51,472 nucleotides of DNA from JBCCGR01 sp039029195. Its GTDB lineage: Bacteria; Pseudomonadota; Alphaproteobacteria; Rhizobiales; Rhizobiaceae. The notes under the pieces are model-generated. The model did no database searches, had not been told where the DNA came from, and worked only from the letters and a program-made list of their open reading frames with translations. The DNA lies in contig JBCCGR010000032.1 in the NCBI GenBank assembly GCA_039029195.1, positions 1 to 51,472 of the forward strand. The letters are read 5' to 3'. How positions within the stretch are numbered: the first letter of the stretch is position 1; each line of letters opens with the position of its first letter. Shown here in pieces: positions 34,017-42,691 of the stretch. The position numbers and the translations under genes were made by a program.

Positions 34017-34128
34017 CGGACGAGGCTCTCCTGCGGTCCTGCGAACCGGTGACGCCACAACTATCGTCACGCCAGCGGTTCTGAATGTCGTCACTATCAG
34101 TAATGGGTTTCGTTTGCGGCGAGTCAAT

Positions 34129-34161
34129 TCAATCAACGTCAAAGTCAACGACATTGATTGA
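34129..34161 (-). promoter_or_regulatory. Second, degenerate MerR-type half-site region
   Basis: TCAATCA (34129-34135) and TGATTGA (34155-34161) are reverse complements, and between them CAACGTCAAA (34134-34143) repeats nine of ten bases of the arm of the perfect palindrome 56 bp away. It is probably a second regulator contact in the fadE promoter. Confidence 0.4.
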
Positions 34162-34198
34162 TGACTTCTGGCAAGCGGGCGAGAAGCCTCTAACAAAC

Positions 34199-34222
34199 TT
34201 TGACGTTTCCGTAAACGTCAAA
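34199..34222 (-). promoter_or_regulatory. 24-bp perfect palindrome, candidate MerR operator
   Basis: TTTGACGTTT (34199-34208) and AAACGTCAAA (34213-34222) are exact reverse complements around a four-base centre. It lies about 180 bp upstream of the first operon gene and 190 bp after the MerR gene. Short ACGT-containing palindromes are described for LiuR-type MerR regulators of fatty-acid and branched-chain amino-acid catabolism; the match here is by eye. Confidence 0.68.
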
Positions 34223-34410
34223 ATTCACATTCAGTTCGGATCTTTTTGAAGATTGGTCAATTTGATGGATGGTGAGTGAGGAAGCTGGCGAGATTTGATG
34301 CCAATCCCACCGCAACAAGCGTACAGCTTGGACTGACCACAAAGAGAATCCTTGCCGATCTGGCTGGCCAGTCTGTCCTTAATCGTTCCGCTCGTTGCAA
34401 TCTCGAATCT

Positions 34411-34830
34411 TCAGACGGCTTTGAGCTTGCCCGTCAGCAATTCAATTGCTTCGCCAAGCTCACTTATCTGATCATTCAGACTGCAAATCTGACCTTTATA
34501 CAATTCGTTCAAACGGCAGTGTGTTTGCTCACTGCCTTGATCCGACTCGTGAAGCCTCAGTAGCTCTTTGATTTGGTTTAAGGAGAACCCAACTTTCTTG
34601 CCAAACAGCACCACTTTCAGCCGCTCTCGCTGCTCATTAGAGTATAGCCGTGTGGTTCCATCACGTGTTGGAGTGATTAACCCGCGATCTTCATAAAATC
34701 GGAGCGTTCTCAGCGTGACATTAAATTCACGCGCCAGATCACCTATCTTATAGACGGTGACGCCCAAGCTTTTCCCCCCAGCACCCGCGTTGAGCGCCTC
34801 TCCAAACCTGTCCAATCGATTGTCGTTCAT
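34411..34830 (-). CDS. MerR-family regulator of the beta-oxidation operon
   Basis: A 139-residue MerR-type regulator. The winged HTH is VYKIGDLAREFNVTLRTLRF with YEDRGLI and RLYSNEQRERLKVVLFGKKV, followed by a long dimerisation helix. Only a single cysteine-containing stretch follows (THCRLNELYKGQICSLNDQ), not a metal-binding pattern. Position upstream of, and same-strand with, the operon and palindrome at 34199 suggests a LiuR-like acyl-CoA-responsive regulator. ATG 34830 is used; GTG 34869 is open but has no ribosome-binding site. Confidence 0.85.
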   Translation of the reverse strand: MNDNRLDRFGEALNAGAGGKSLGVTVYKIGDLAREFNVTLRTLRFYEDRGLITPTRDGTTRLYSNEQRERLKVVLFGKKVGFSLNQIKELLRLHESDQGSEQTHCRLNELYKGQICSLNDQISELGEAIELLTGKLKAV

Positions 34831-35104
34831 GGTGTAACGTATTTGCCCCCGTTGCCCAGCTACAACCACCGCTCAGATGTCGATGTACATCTGGCGGCTT
34901 ACTTTTGTTTTCCTCCAGCTTTGTGGTCGAGATTTGTGTACAATAGGGGGCAGCTGTTCACAACGCCAAAATGTTAGGCATACTTGTTGGCTGTGCTTGT
35001 GATTGCTCGATATCCACCACTATTTGCCGAGCAGCTCATGCGTCGCTTCCACAAAATGATGAACGCGCTTTTGTCATCGATTTCTTAATCTGCAAGCCCC
35101 CCGG
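34831..35104. other. Divergent control region between the MerR gene and the podJ locus
   Basis: About 270 bp without a gene. It must hold promoters in both directions. I see a TACAAT hexamer at 34939-34944 and the CtrA-like site at its end (separate entry) but no other clear box or repeat. Confidence 0.4.
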
Positions 35105-35120
35105 TTAACGACCTGTTTAC
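35105..35120 (+). promoter_or_regulatory. CtrA-like binding site upstream of the podJ locus
   Basis: TTAA (35105-35108), seven bases, then TTTAC (35116-35120) is one base from the CtrA consensus TTAA-N7-TTAAC. It lies 16 bp upstream of the ATG at 35136. PodJ genes are cell-cycle regulated in Caulobacter and Agrobacterium, which makes the location plausible; with a single mismatch the site is only a candidate. Confidence 0.5.
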
Positions 35121-35135
35121 CATGTTCGGAGAATT

Positions 35136-35420
35136 ATGAGTTCACCGGTCGACGGTGGTGGTGACGATTCTCAATTTTTGAATTCACCCGCATTCCTGAA
35201 GTCGGTGGGGAGAAATCCGTCAGGAAGCAATCTGTTGAACAAGCCAGCACAATCAAACCCGGTCCAAAGCTCCTTCAAGAAGGTCGAGCTCGACGGGAAT
35301 GTCGATGAGGTCGTTCGACAGTCAATAGAGGGTTGTTCGCATTCCCGCAAACCAGCCTCTCGAACTTCCCCGGAAGTTCAAAAAAAAAATTTCAAAAAGG
35401 GCGTCGACGATGAGATCTAA
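35136..35420 (+). CDS. Short ORF upstream of podJ, function unknown
   Basis: A 94-codon frame with a good ribosome-binding site (CGGAGAATT-ATG) and a serine/asparagine-rich, probably disordered product starting MSSPVDGGGDDSQFLNSPAF. It is not a family I recognise. It overlaps the podJ start by 11 bases (its TAA at 35418-35420 lies just inside podJ), so coupled translation is likely. The frame passes through a run of ten A at 35380-35389; losing one A would fuse it to podJ in frame, because podJ's own frame is open across that point. It may therefore be the true N-terminus of a longer PodJ. Confidence 0.6.
   Translation: MSSPVDGGGDDSQFLNSPAFLKSVGRNPSGSNLLNKPAQSNPVQSSFKKVELDGNVDEVVRQSIEGCSHSRKPASRTSPEVQKKNFKKGVDDEI
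35380..35392 (+). other. A10T3 homopolymer at the ORF/podJ junction
   Basis: Ten consecutive A followed by TTT lie where the upstream 94-codon frame and the podJ frame are both open. Slippage by polymerase, ribosome or sequencing chemistry here would shift between separate and fused products. Confidence 0.8.
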
Positions 35421-38400
35421 TCAGCACCAGGTTGCAGCTGGCAGGGTCGGATATGGACAGGGCGTGCAGCCCGGTGCCGGCCATCCGCAGGGCGACAGGT
35501 TTTCATCCATCAGCCAGACACTCGATTCGCTTGAGGCGAGACTGTCTTCAATGAACGCGCCACAGCAACAACCATTGCAGACCGCCGAACGTGGATCATC
35601 TTCCGATCTGGATCGGACGCTTGAAAGGCTGAGCGCGCAGATCGACCGCTCTCGTCCTCAGCAACCCGCTCCCCCAATACCGAGCAGAGCGTATGCTCCG
35701 CAAAGTGTTCAACCCGAACCCCAAAGCGGCCATCCTTTTTCCAATGCGGCTGCCGAAATCAGCCGCCGCAAGCAGGCCTTGTCCAGTGGAACCGCATTGC
35801 CAGCGTGGGAGCAGACGGCTGTTCCAATGGCGCGGACTGTCCATGCGCCGCCGCCTGGGCACGTTATGCCTGCTCCTCCGCCAACGCCCGCGATTTCAGC
35901 CCAGCAATCGGCCATTGCCGAACAGAAGCTGATGTCACAGTTCGCCCAACTGACCAGCAAAATTGATGTGCTCAAATCGGAAATGTCCGATCTGCGAAAT
36001 GTAGTTTCTCAGCCCGCCGAACCCACACCATCTGAAGATCTCGAACGCATCGCTGCTGGAATTCGCTCCCTTCAGGAAGCTCCGCGTTTTGATGCCAGTG
36101 CATTTGACGCTCTACACTCTGAGCTTGACGATGTTCGTGGTCGTCTTGGAACCCCTGCTCAGCAGGATTCCTGGGAAGGCGGCTATTCCGATCTTGCTCA
36201 CCGGATTGACTATCTTTCGCAAACCAATCGCGCTGAACAGATCGACGAAATCGGTCAGAAGCTTGATGATGTGCGTTCTACCATCAACACGCTGCCCCAG
36301 TCCCTCGAGTCCCTCGCTGGATTGGCCGATGGTTCCGATCGTGAGGTGCTGGAACAACTTGCCCAGCGTCTGGAAGGTCTTCAGTCAACCATCGACGCGC
36401 TGCCTCAGTCCATAACCAGCCAGTATCCTGAACCGGCTGAGTTTCCGATTGAAGAACTTGGTGCCCGGCTCGAAGCGCTTCAGTCCACAATTGAAACGCT
36501 TCCCGACACCATAACGGCTCGTGTGCCCAGTGCACCTGAAGTGCCAGTGGATGAGTTCGCACAACGCCTGGAAGCTCTGCATGCATCAATTGAGCAATTG
36601 CCAACCCATCTGGCAGCTCAGACACCTCAGGCTGAAGCCTCAGAGGTCGATCAGCGTTTTGAAGCGCTTCATGCGGCGATTGCCGAACTTGGTCAGAAGC
36701 TTGCTCAGCCACAGGTCGAGGCAGCGCAACCGGACTACAATGTTGATGAACAGTTTTCTGCGCTTCAGCGGTCCATTGAGCATCTGAGCCAGCAGATCGG
36801 TCAGTCTGAACCCGCCACCGCCGTCGCGGAAGGTGCTGACTACACCAATCACTTCAGCTCGATTCAATCCTCCATTGAGCAGCTGCCCGGTGCGCAGGCG
36901 ATAGAGCGCCTCGAAAATCGGCTGCTTGGCTTAGCGGAAGTGGTCGAGATGCTTGCACAGTCGACACAACAGGCCGCGCAACCATCGAGCAATGCTGAGC
37001 CGGTCGTTTCTCCAGTTGACCTCAGTGCCGTTGAAGCCCGACTTGACGAAATTACCCGGGCAATCGTTGCCATTTCTGGTCCAGTAGAACCAGCTGATGT
37101 TGATCTTTCAGGTCTGGAAAGGCTTGAGGGCCGTATGACCGAGCTGGCCCAAATGGTCGAACTTCTGGCTGAGCGGCAGGTCAGCGCACAGGCGTCGCCG
37201 GAAATTGATGATCTGGCAAGACGAATGGAAGGTCTGAGCCATCAACTCGTTGAAGTTGAGCGACTGGCCAGCGTACCAGCCCCGGCGCCTGAAGTCGTTG
37301 TGCCCGCCCCGGATTTTACCGTCATTGAGCAGCACCTGCATGCGCTGTCGAACCGTATCGACGAAGCCGCATCAAACGATTCCACGCAGCACCAGATCAA
37401 CAACCTCGAGCAGCAGTTGCTGCATATCTCAGGTCAGCTTGGCAATGCGCAACCGGCTTCGGTTGACTTTGCGCCGGTTGAAGCGCGGTTGGGCCAGATC
37501 GAACAACAGCTCGCGAGTGATCAGGGATCCACTCAGCAGGCGATTGAACAGGCCGTGCAGGCGACAATTGAACTGGTCAACAAGCAGCCGCAAAATGACC
37601 CGCAGGTTTCAGCGCTTTCCGGCGATCTGCAAAAACTGCAGCAGGTTGTGAGTGAGAGCGAATATCGCACCACAGAGACCTTTGGTGCGGTGAGCGAGAC
37701 ACTTGAGAAAATCGTTTCCCGCCTGTCCGGCATTGAATCGAACCTGGTGAACGCACAGCAGAATCCGGCAATGGCTGCGCCCGTTGCTCAACCAGTGGAT
37801 ATGGCGGCAGCCATGGCGACGCCGGTTCCCGCTGACCCGATGGGTGATACAACACCTGCCATGCAGACAGCTCAGTTCGCTGATCTGGTATCGATGCCTG
37901 AACCTGCTCCGGTTGATCCCGTCACTGCAGACGAAGCTCAGGTGACCGAACCTCATCATCCGCAACCGGTTCTGGTCGATGATGTGCCGCCGCTCGATCT
38001 GGCTGATCATCTTGAACAGGAAGCTGTGCTTGAGGCGGCTCCGGTGGATGAACCGATCGTGGACGAAGACACCCGTCCGCTGGAACCCGGCACCAATGCA
38101 CCGGACATTGCGGAGCTAGTCAAAAAGGCGACACAGCGTCTCGACAATGCTGGCGCTCCAACACCTTCGATTGACGGCGGCAAGACAGATTATGTGGCAG
38201 CCGCGCGCCGGGCTGCTCAGGCCGCTGCCGCCGGTGTCCAGAACATCGAGATGGAGAAGCCTGAGGACGGTGAAGCTGACGAAGTGGCCGAAGGGAAGGC
38301 CGCGTCGTCATCTAAATTCTCACTTGCCAAAAAACCAGTGATCGTAGCTGCTGCTGCGGTATTGATGGCCGTGCTGGCGCTCACCGGCTCCAGAATGTTC

Positions 38401-39612
38401 CTTGGTGGGTCAAATCCTCAGGTTGCCGTGAGCCCGGTCAAGACCATCGAGCGGGTCGACAATGGTGGTGCCGTTGCACCGTCGGGTCAGGTTCAGCCAT
38501 TGATGGCTGAAAAAACTACGGTTCGAAATGTGGACCCGGCGGCTTCCCAACCACAAGGCAATCTCGCCTCCACAGCGCCTGCAGGGTCACAGCCGACCGC
38601 AAATGTTTCCGGGTTTGATGGCAATTCGAAACCTGCCGACAGTGACAAATTCATTGCAGCAACTCCACCGGCATCCGGGGACGGTTCTGCCAATCCGGCA
38701 CCGTCCGCTCCAACTGCAGCGAATCCGAAACCAGCCGCAACCGAGGCGCCGAAACTTGCAGGCGGAGTTGGTCCGCAGGCGCTTCAGCTTGCTGCCGCAA
38801 AGGGTAACGCGACCGCGCAGTTTGAAATCGGCCTTCGCTATACCGAAGCACGTGGCGCGGCACGCAATATGAAAAAGGCCGCAAACTGGTATCAGAAATC
38901 AGCCGCCAACGGATTTGCACCTGCTCAGTACCGTCTCGGAAGCCTCTATGAGAAGGGCGTGGGTGTTCAGCGCGATATTGCCAAGGCTTCGATGTGGTAC
39001 ACAAAGGCTGCTGAGCAGGGGAATGCTCGTGCCATGCACAATCTGGCCGTCATCTCCGCCATGGGTGCCAATGGGAAGACCGACATGGCAACGGCCACTC
39101 GGTGGTTCCATTCCGCCGCCAACCTTGGCGTGAAGGACAGCCAGTTCAATCTGGGCATTCTGTACGGACAGGGTATGGGCCTGCCACAAAATCTCACCAA
39201 CTCGTACAAATGGTTCGCTCTGGCCGCCAAGACGGGCGACAGCGATGCTGCCAAGAAGCGGGACGAAGTTGCGAACATCATGGAACCAGCTGAGCTGGAA
39301 AAGGCCCGAGCGCTGGTGACAAGCTGGAAACCGGCTGAGATTAACAATGCGGCAAACCGTGTGGTCGTGCCTGAAGAATGGCGTGCCAAGTCTGCGACCC
39401 GCAGTGCAACGGCAACAACTTCCGAACGGGCCATGGTGCAAAAGGCGCAGGCTTTGCTGAACAAACAGGGGTTCAATGTGGGATCTCCGGATGGGGTTGC
39501 CGGGCCGAAGACACGAAGGGCAATTTTGGAGTTCCAGAAGAAATCCGGATTGCCGGAAACCGGTACGGTTGACCAGAACCTGCTGAAGGCGCTTCAGGCC
39601 CAGAACATCTGA
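35410..39612 (+). CDS. podJ: PodJ-like polarity protein (coiled coil, TM, Sel1 repeats, PG-binding)
   Basis: A 1400-residue polar organiser. Residues about 1-960 are cytosolic, mostly Gln/Pro-rich coiled coil, with a SISQTLDSLEARLSSM motif near residue 35 that resembles the N-terminus of Rhizobiales PodJ. Residues 280-495 hold seven copies of a 40-residue repeat with core LEALQSTIETLPDTI. A single membrane helix (PVIVAAAAVLMAVLALTG) lies near 980, a Pro/Ala linker to 1115, and the periplasmic part has Sel1-type repeats (about 1122-1290: GNATAQFEIGLRYTEARG and following) and a peptidoglycan-binding domain at 1338-1400 (AQALLNKQGFNVGSPDGVAG). PodJ recruits factors to the old pole, determining asymmetric growth in this order. 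AAGG precedes ATG 35410. Confidence 0.9.
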   Translation: MRSNQHQVAAGRVGYGQGVQPGAGHPQGDRFSSISQTLDSLEARLSSMNAPQQQPLQTAERGSSSDLDRTLERLSAQIDRSRPQQPAPPIPSRAYAPQSVQPEPQSGHPFSNAAAEISRRKQALSSGTALPAWEQTAVPMARTVHAPPPGHVMPAPPPTPAISAQQSAIAEQKLMSQFAQLTSKIDVLKSEMSDLRNVVSQPAEPTPSEDLERIAAGIRSLQEAPRFDASAFDALHSELDDVRGRLGTPAQQDSWEGGYSDLAHRIDYLSQTNRAEQIDEIGQKLDDVRSTINTLPQSLESLAGLADGSDREVLEQLAQRLEGLQSTIDALPQSITSQYPEPAEFPIEELGARLEALQSTIETLPDTITARVPSAPEVPVDEFAQRLEALHASIEQLPTHLAAQTPQAEASEVDQRFEALHAAIAELGQKLAQPQVEAAQPDYNVDEQFSALQRSIEHLSQQIGQSEPATAVAEGADYTNHFSSIQSSIEQLPGAQAIERLENRLLGLAEVVEMLAQSTQQAAQPSSNAEPVVSPVDLSAVEARLDEITRAIVAISGPVEPADVDLSGLERLEGRMTELAQMVELLAERQVSAQASPEIDDLARRMEGLSHQLVEVERLASVPAPAPEVVVPAPDFTVIEQHLHALSNRIDEAASNDSTQHQINNLEQQLLHISGQLGNAQPASVDFAPVEARLGQIEQQLASDQGSTQQAIEQAVQATIELVNKQPQNDPQVSALSGDLQKLQQVVSESEYRTTETFGAVSETLEKIVSRLSGIESNLVNAQQNPAMAAPVAQPVDMAAAMATPVPADPMGDTTPAMQTAQFADLVSMPEPAPVDPVTADEAQVTEPHHPQPVLVDDVPPLDLADHLEQEAVLEAAPVDEPIVDEDTRPLEPGTNAPDIAELVKKATQRLDNAGAPTPSIDGGKTDYVAAARRAAQAAAAGVQNIEMEKPEDGEADEVAEGKAASSSKFSLAKKPVIVAAAAVLMAVLALTGSRMFLGGSNPQVAVSPVKTIERVDNGGAVAPSGQVQPLMAEKTTVRNVDPAASQPQGNLASTAPAGSQPTANVSGFDGNSKPADSDKFIAATPPASGDGSANPAPSAPTAANPKPAATEAPKLAGGVGPQALQLAAAKGNATAQFEIGLRYTEARGAARNMKKAANWYQKSAANGFAPAQYRLGSLYEKGVGVQRDIAKASMWYTKAAEQGNARAMHNLAVISAMGANGKTDMATATRWFHSAANLGVKDSQFNLGILYGQGMGLPQNLTNSYKWFALAAKTGDSDAAKKRDEVANIMEPAELEKARALVTSWKPAEINNAANRVVVPEEWRAKSATRSATATTSERAMVQKAQALLNKQGFNVGSPDGVAGPKTRRAILEFQKKSGLPETGTVDQNLLKALQAQNI
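36258..36897 (+). repeat. Seven degenerate ~40-residue repeats inside podJ
   Basis: Cores read LDDVRSTINTLPQSL, LEGLQSTIDALPQSI, LEALQSTIETLPDTI, LEALHASIEQLPTHL, FEALHAAIAELGQKL, FSALQRSIEHLSQQI and FSSIQSSIEQLPG, each about 40 codons apart. The copies 2-4 are the most alike, suggesting expansion by duplication. Confidence 0.75.
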
Positions 39613-39643
39613 TCCGGCCGTTGATTTTGAACCGGAACGAGCC

Positions 39644-40156
39644 GTGACGAGTGCATCTGACGTTTCAGGCGGACCAAACGGCATTGAAGCCGACTATCTG
39701 CGTGGAGAAAGCGCAAAGCGGGCGCAATCGCTGGCCTGGTGGGCCGCGATTGCAGGCTTCCTACCGTTCGGCGTTCTGGCGCTTCTGCTGCTGGTAACTG
39801 GCAAGGAAAGCGCTTTCTACTCCACTGCCGCAGATGCGCTCAAAACCTATGCGGCGATCATTCTGTCATTCCTCGGCGGTATTCGTTGGGGAAGCGCCCT
39901 GCGCCTCACCAATTCTGATCGTGCAGCACAGATCTATATCCTGTCGGTCATCGGACCGCTGATTGGATGGGTTGCACTCTTTATCTCGGAACCGGTGTCA
40001 TTTGGTCTGATGGCCTTGGCATTCGCTGTTCACGGGGCCTGGGACTCATTCTCCGGTACACGTGCTGAACTTCCGTCCTGGTTCGTGCGGTTGCGGATGA
40101 TCCTGACGGCGCTGGTGGTCTCAGCCCTGTCCCTGGCGTTTATTGCAACGGCCTGA
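39644..40156 (+). CDS. DUF3429 membrane protein
   Basis: A 170-residue protein of the DUF3429 family with four to five membrane helices (IAGFLPFGVLALLLLV, TYAAIILSFLGGIRWG, YILSVIGPLIGWVALFI, LTALVVSALSLAFIATA). The family is widespread in alphaproteobacteria, with function unknown. It starts with GTG 39644, 31 bp after podJ, and may share its transcript. The C-terminal part contains the conserved HGAWDSF motif. Confidence 0.85.
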   Translation: MTSASDVSGGPNGIEADYLRGESAKRAQSLAWWAAIAGFLPFGVLALLLLVTGKESAFYSTAADALKTYAAIILSFLGGIRWGSALRLTNSDRAAQIYILSVIGPLIGWVALFISEPVSFGLMALAFAVHGAWDSFSGTRAELPSWFVRLRMILTALVVSALSLAFIATA

Positions 40157-40270
40157 TTCAGAGTATGTGACGCAAGCGGTCAGCAAACCGACTTGAGTTC
40201 GGTTGCCGTGTCCACAATCACCTGATAGGCCGGACTGCCCGCGCTTTGCATTCTCCATCCAAATCCACTC

Positions 40271-41602
40271 ATGGACGCCGAACAAAGCCCCAGACCGTTC
40301 AACGTGACCAACGCGATGGTGTTCAACATCGCCTGGCCGATGACGCTTGCGTTTCTGACAACGCCCCTGCTTGGCATCGTGGATACCGCGGTGGTGGGCC
40401 AGCTCGGTGATGCGGCGCTGATGGGTGGTCTGGCGGTTGGCGCAATACTCTTCGATATCATTTTTACAACGTTCAACTTTCTTCGTGCCGGCACTACGGG
40501 GCTGGTGGCACAGGCGTTTGGCAAGGGATCTCGTCTCGAAGAACAAGCGGTGCTTTTGCGCTCTGCGCTGGTGTCGATTGCCGGTGGATTGCTTGTCATA
40601 CTTCTGGCTGGGCCGATGCTGGAATTTGGCCTCTATGCCATGTCGCCCACTCAGGCGGTTGCCGATGCCACACGGACTTACTTCACGATCCGAATTCTTG
40701 CCGCCCCGTTGACGCTCGCAAACTACACCGTTCTTGGTTGGCTGCTTGGGCTTGGACAGGCGGGGCGGGGACTAGCGGTTCAAACCGTGCTGAACGGCGT
40801 GAACATAGCGCTTTCCGTCTATTTTGGGCTCATCCTGGGATGGGGAATTGAGGGTGTCGCCTGGGCCACCGTATGCGGGGAGGCTGCAGGCCTTGCCATG
40901 GGAGCCGCTTTCCTTTGGGCGGGTCTTGATCGCAAACAGGTACCGGATCGGCCCACGCTCTTTCAGAAGAAAGAATGGGTGAGGTTGTTTGCAGTCAATC
41001 GTGACATCCTCATCCGCTCTTTCTGTCTGGTTTTTGCCTTTGCATTCTTCACAGCGCAGGGTGCACAGTTTGGTGAGGCGACACTGGCGGCCAATGCAGT
41101 CTTGTTCAATTTTTTCATTGTCGCCGGCTATTTTCTGGATGGATTTGCCACGGCGGCGGAGCAGCTCGCGGGGCGCGCCGTTGGAGCCCAATACCGCCCT
41201 GCCTTTGATCGCGCGGTGAAGCTCACCCTCTTTTGGGGATCGGTTCTGGCGATATTGTGTAGTGTGGTCAGCTTCCTGTTTGGTCCGTTGCTGATTGATG
41301 CCATGACGACCAATACAGAAGTGCGTGAGATTGCGCGGCTCTATCTGCCCTGGGCAGCGTTTGCAGCCATCGCCGGGGTCGTGGCCTTCCAAATGGACGG
41401 CGTGTTTATCGGGGCCACCTGGTCGCGTGACATGCGCGATATGATGCTGATCTCGCTAGTGGCTTATCTTGCTGTTTTCTATGCGCTGGTGCCGGTCTTT
41501 GAAAATCACGCATTATGGTTTGCGATTGAAATCTTCCTGGGCTTGCGCGGGATCACGCTGTTCTATCGTATGAACATCCGACTGCGTGAAACATTTGGAT
41601 AG
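40271..41602 (+). CDS. MATE-family efflux transporter
   Basis: A 443-residue inner-membrane antiporter with 12 membrane helices in two halves. The family features NIAWPMTLAFLTTPLLGIVD, AQAFGKGS, IRILAAPLTLANYTVLGWLL and the second half ANAVLFNFFIVAGYFLDGFA are clear; it is nearer DinF than NorM in style. It probably exports cationic or metabolic compounds using H+ or Na+. ATG 40271 is 114 bp after the DUF3429 gene. Convergent with pyrD, 9 bp apart. Confidence 0.92.
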   Translation: MDAEQSPRPFNVTNAMVFNIAWPMTLAFLTTPLLGIVDTAVVGQLGDAALMGGLAVGAILFDIIFTTFNFLRAGTTGLVAQAFGKGSRLEEQAVLLRSALVSIAGGLLVILLAGPMLEFGLYAMSPTQAVADATRTYFTIRILAAPLTLANYTVLGWLLGLGQAGRGLAVQTVLNGVNIALSVYFGLILGWGIEGVAWATVCGEAAGLAMGAAFLWAGLDRKQVPDRPTLFQKKEWVRLFAVNRDILIRSFCLVFAFAFFTAQGAQFGEATLAANAVLFNFFIVAGYFLDGFATAAEQLAGRAVGAQYRPAFDRAVKLTLFWGSVLAILCSVVSFLFGPLLIDAMTTNTEVREIARLYLPWAAFAAIAGVVAFQMDGVFIGATWSRDMRDMMLISLVAYLAVFYALVPVFENHALWFAIEIFLGLRGITLFYRMNIRLRETFG

Positions 41603-41611
41603 ACCATCGCG

Positions 41612-42691
41612 TTATTCTTCGGCTGCCCAGGATTTAACATCCCTGCCAGACAGTTCCGTAATCGACTTTAGTCCTTCGACCTTGAGTTTTTGGCTGAGCC
41701 CCTGATTGATCAGGTTCGGCAGTTTTGGGCCTTTGTAGACAAGACCGGTGTAAAGCTGAACAAGGTTCGCACCCGCCGAAATTTTTTGCCAGGCGGTGTC
41801 TGGCCCGTCCACTCCACCGACACCAATGATTGGAAAGTCCGGCCTAAGGCGGATGCGCATTCGGGCGAGAACGCGTGTGGACAAATCAAACAATGGCGCT
41901 CCGGAAAGCCCACCGGTTTCTGTTCGGTTGCGGCTTTTGAGATTGTCCCGGTTTAAAGTGGTGTTTGAAACAATCACCCCGTCAACGCCCGACGCGAGTA
42001 TGGTCTCAGCAACATCATCAAGTTCCCGCTGATCAAGATCCGGTGCGATCTTCAGGAAGATGGGCTTGGAGGCAGAGCCATTTGTTTGCAATTCTTCGCG
42101 CGCGTTGAGAACTTCCTTCAGCAACAGTTCGAGCGCGTCTCGTGCCTGAAGGTTTCGCAGGCCCGGTGTGTTGGGTGAGGAGATGTTGACCGTCAGATAG
42201 TCTGCAACATGGAGAAACCGCCGTACGCCAGCCACATAGTCGGAGACGAAGTTTTCAGAATCCTTGTTGGCTCCGATGTTTACGCCGACAATTGCGCCGG
42301 ATGCGCGTTTTGAGACGCGAGCGTTGACCCGGTCGTGGCCGTGATTGTTGAACCCCAGCCGGTTGATGACGGCATAATCTTGTTTCAGGCGAAAAATCCG
42401 CGGTTTTGGGTTTCCTGGCTGTGGTCGCGGTGTGACGGTTCCTGCTTCCACAAAGCCAAATCCGAGTTGCCCTAGTCCGGTTAGCGCTTCTGCGTTCTTG
42501 TCATAGCCGGCAGCAATCCCCACCGGGTTCGGAAACTTCAGGCCAGCAATCTCCACCTGCAAGGCTGGATCGGAAAAAGCAGGCTGCGCAACCAATCCGC
42601 TCTTCAATCCAATGACTGACATTCGATGAGCGCGCTCCGCGTCCAGCGCAAAAAGCACTGGTCGGAACAAGCGTTCGAAAATCTCAGTCAC
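41612..42691 (-). CDS. pyrD: Dihydroorotate dehydrogenase (quinone), class 2
   Basis: A 359-residue membrane-associated enzyme of pyrimidine synthesis that passes electrons to quinone. Motifs: FPNPVGIAAGYDKNAEAL (FMN), VINRLGFNNHG, VNISSPNTPGLRNLQ (catalytic serine region), FLKIAPDLDQ, VSNTTLNRDN and PIIGVGGVDGPDTAWQKISA. GTG 42691 is used because it matches the family N-terminus TEIFERLFRPVLFALDAERA; the open frame to 42745 lies in the DUF952 gene. The start codon overlaps the end of the DUF952 gene (8 bp), so the two are coupled. Confidence 0.95.
   Translation of the reverse strand: MTEIFERLFRPVLFALDAERAHRMSVIGLKSGLVAQPAFSDPALQVEIAGLKFPNPVGIAAGYDKNAEALTGLGQLGFGFVEAGTVTPRPQPGNPKPRIFRLKQDYAVINRLGFNNHGHDRVNARVSKRASGAIVGVNIGANKDSENFVSDYVAGVRRFLHVADYLTVNISSPNTPGLRNLQARDALELLLKEVLNAREELQTNGSASKPIFLKIAPDLDQRELDDVAETILASGVDGVIVSNTTLNRDNLKSRNRTETGGLSGAPLFDLSTRVLARMRIRLRPDFPIIGVGGVDGPDTAWQKISAGANLVQLYTGLVYKGPKLPNLINQGLSQKLKVEGLKSITELSGRDVKSWAAEE

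Noticed and set aside
34939..34944. TACAAT as the -10 box of the podJ locus
   Set aside because: No -35 element at a suitable spacing, and it lies about 190 bp from the first start codon, so it is not supported.
40180..40272. A 30-codon frame on the minus strand whose ATG overlaps the MATE start codon
   Set aside because: Such a short frame is expected by chance, no ribosome-binding site is visible, and nothing recognisable is encoded.
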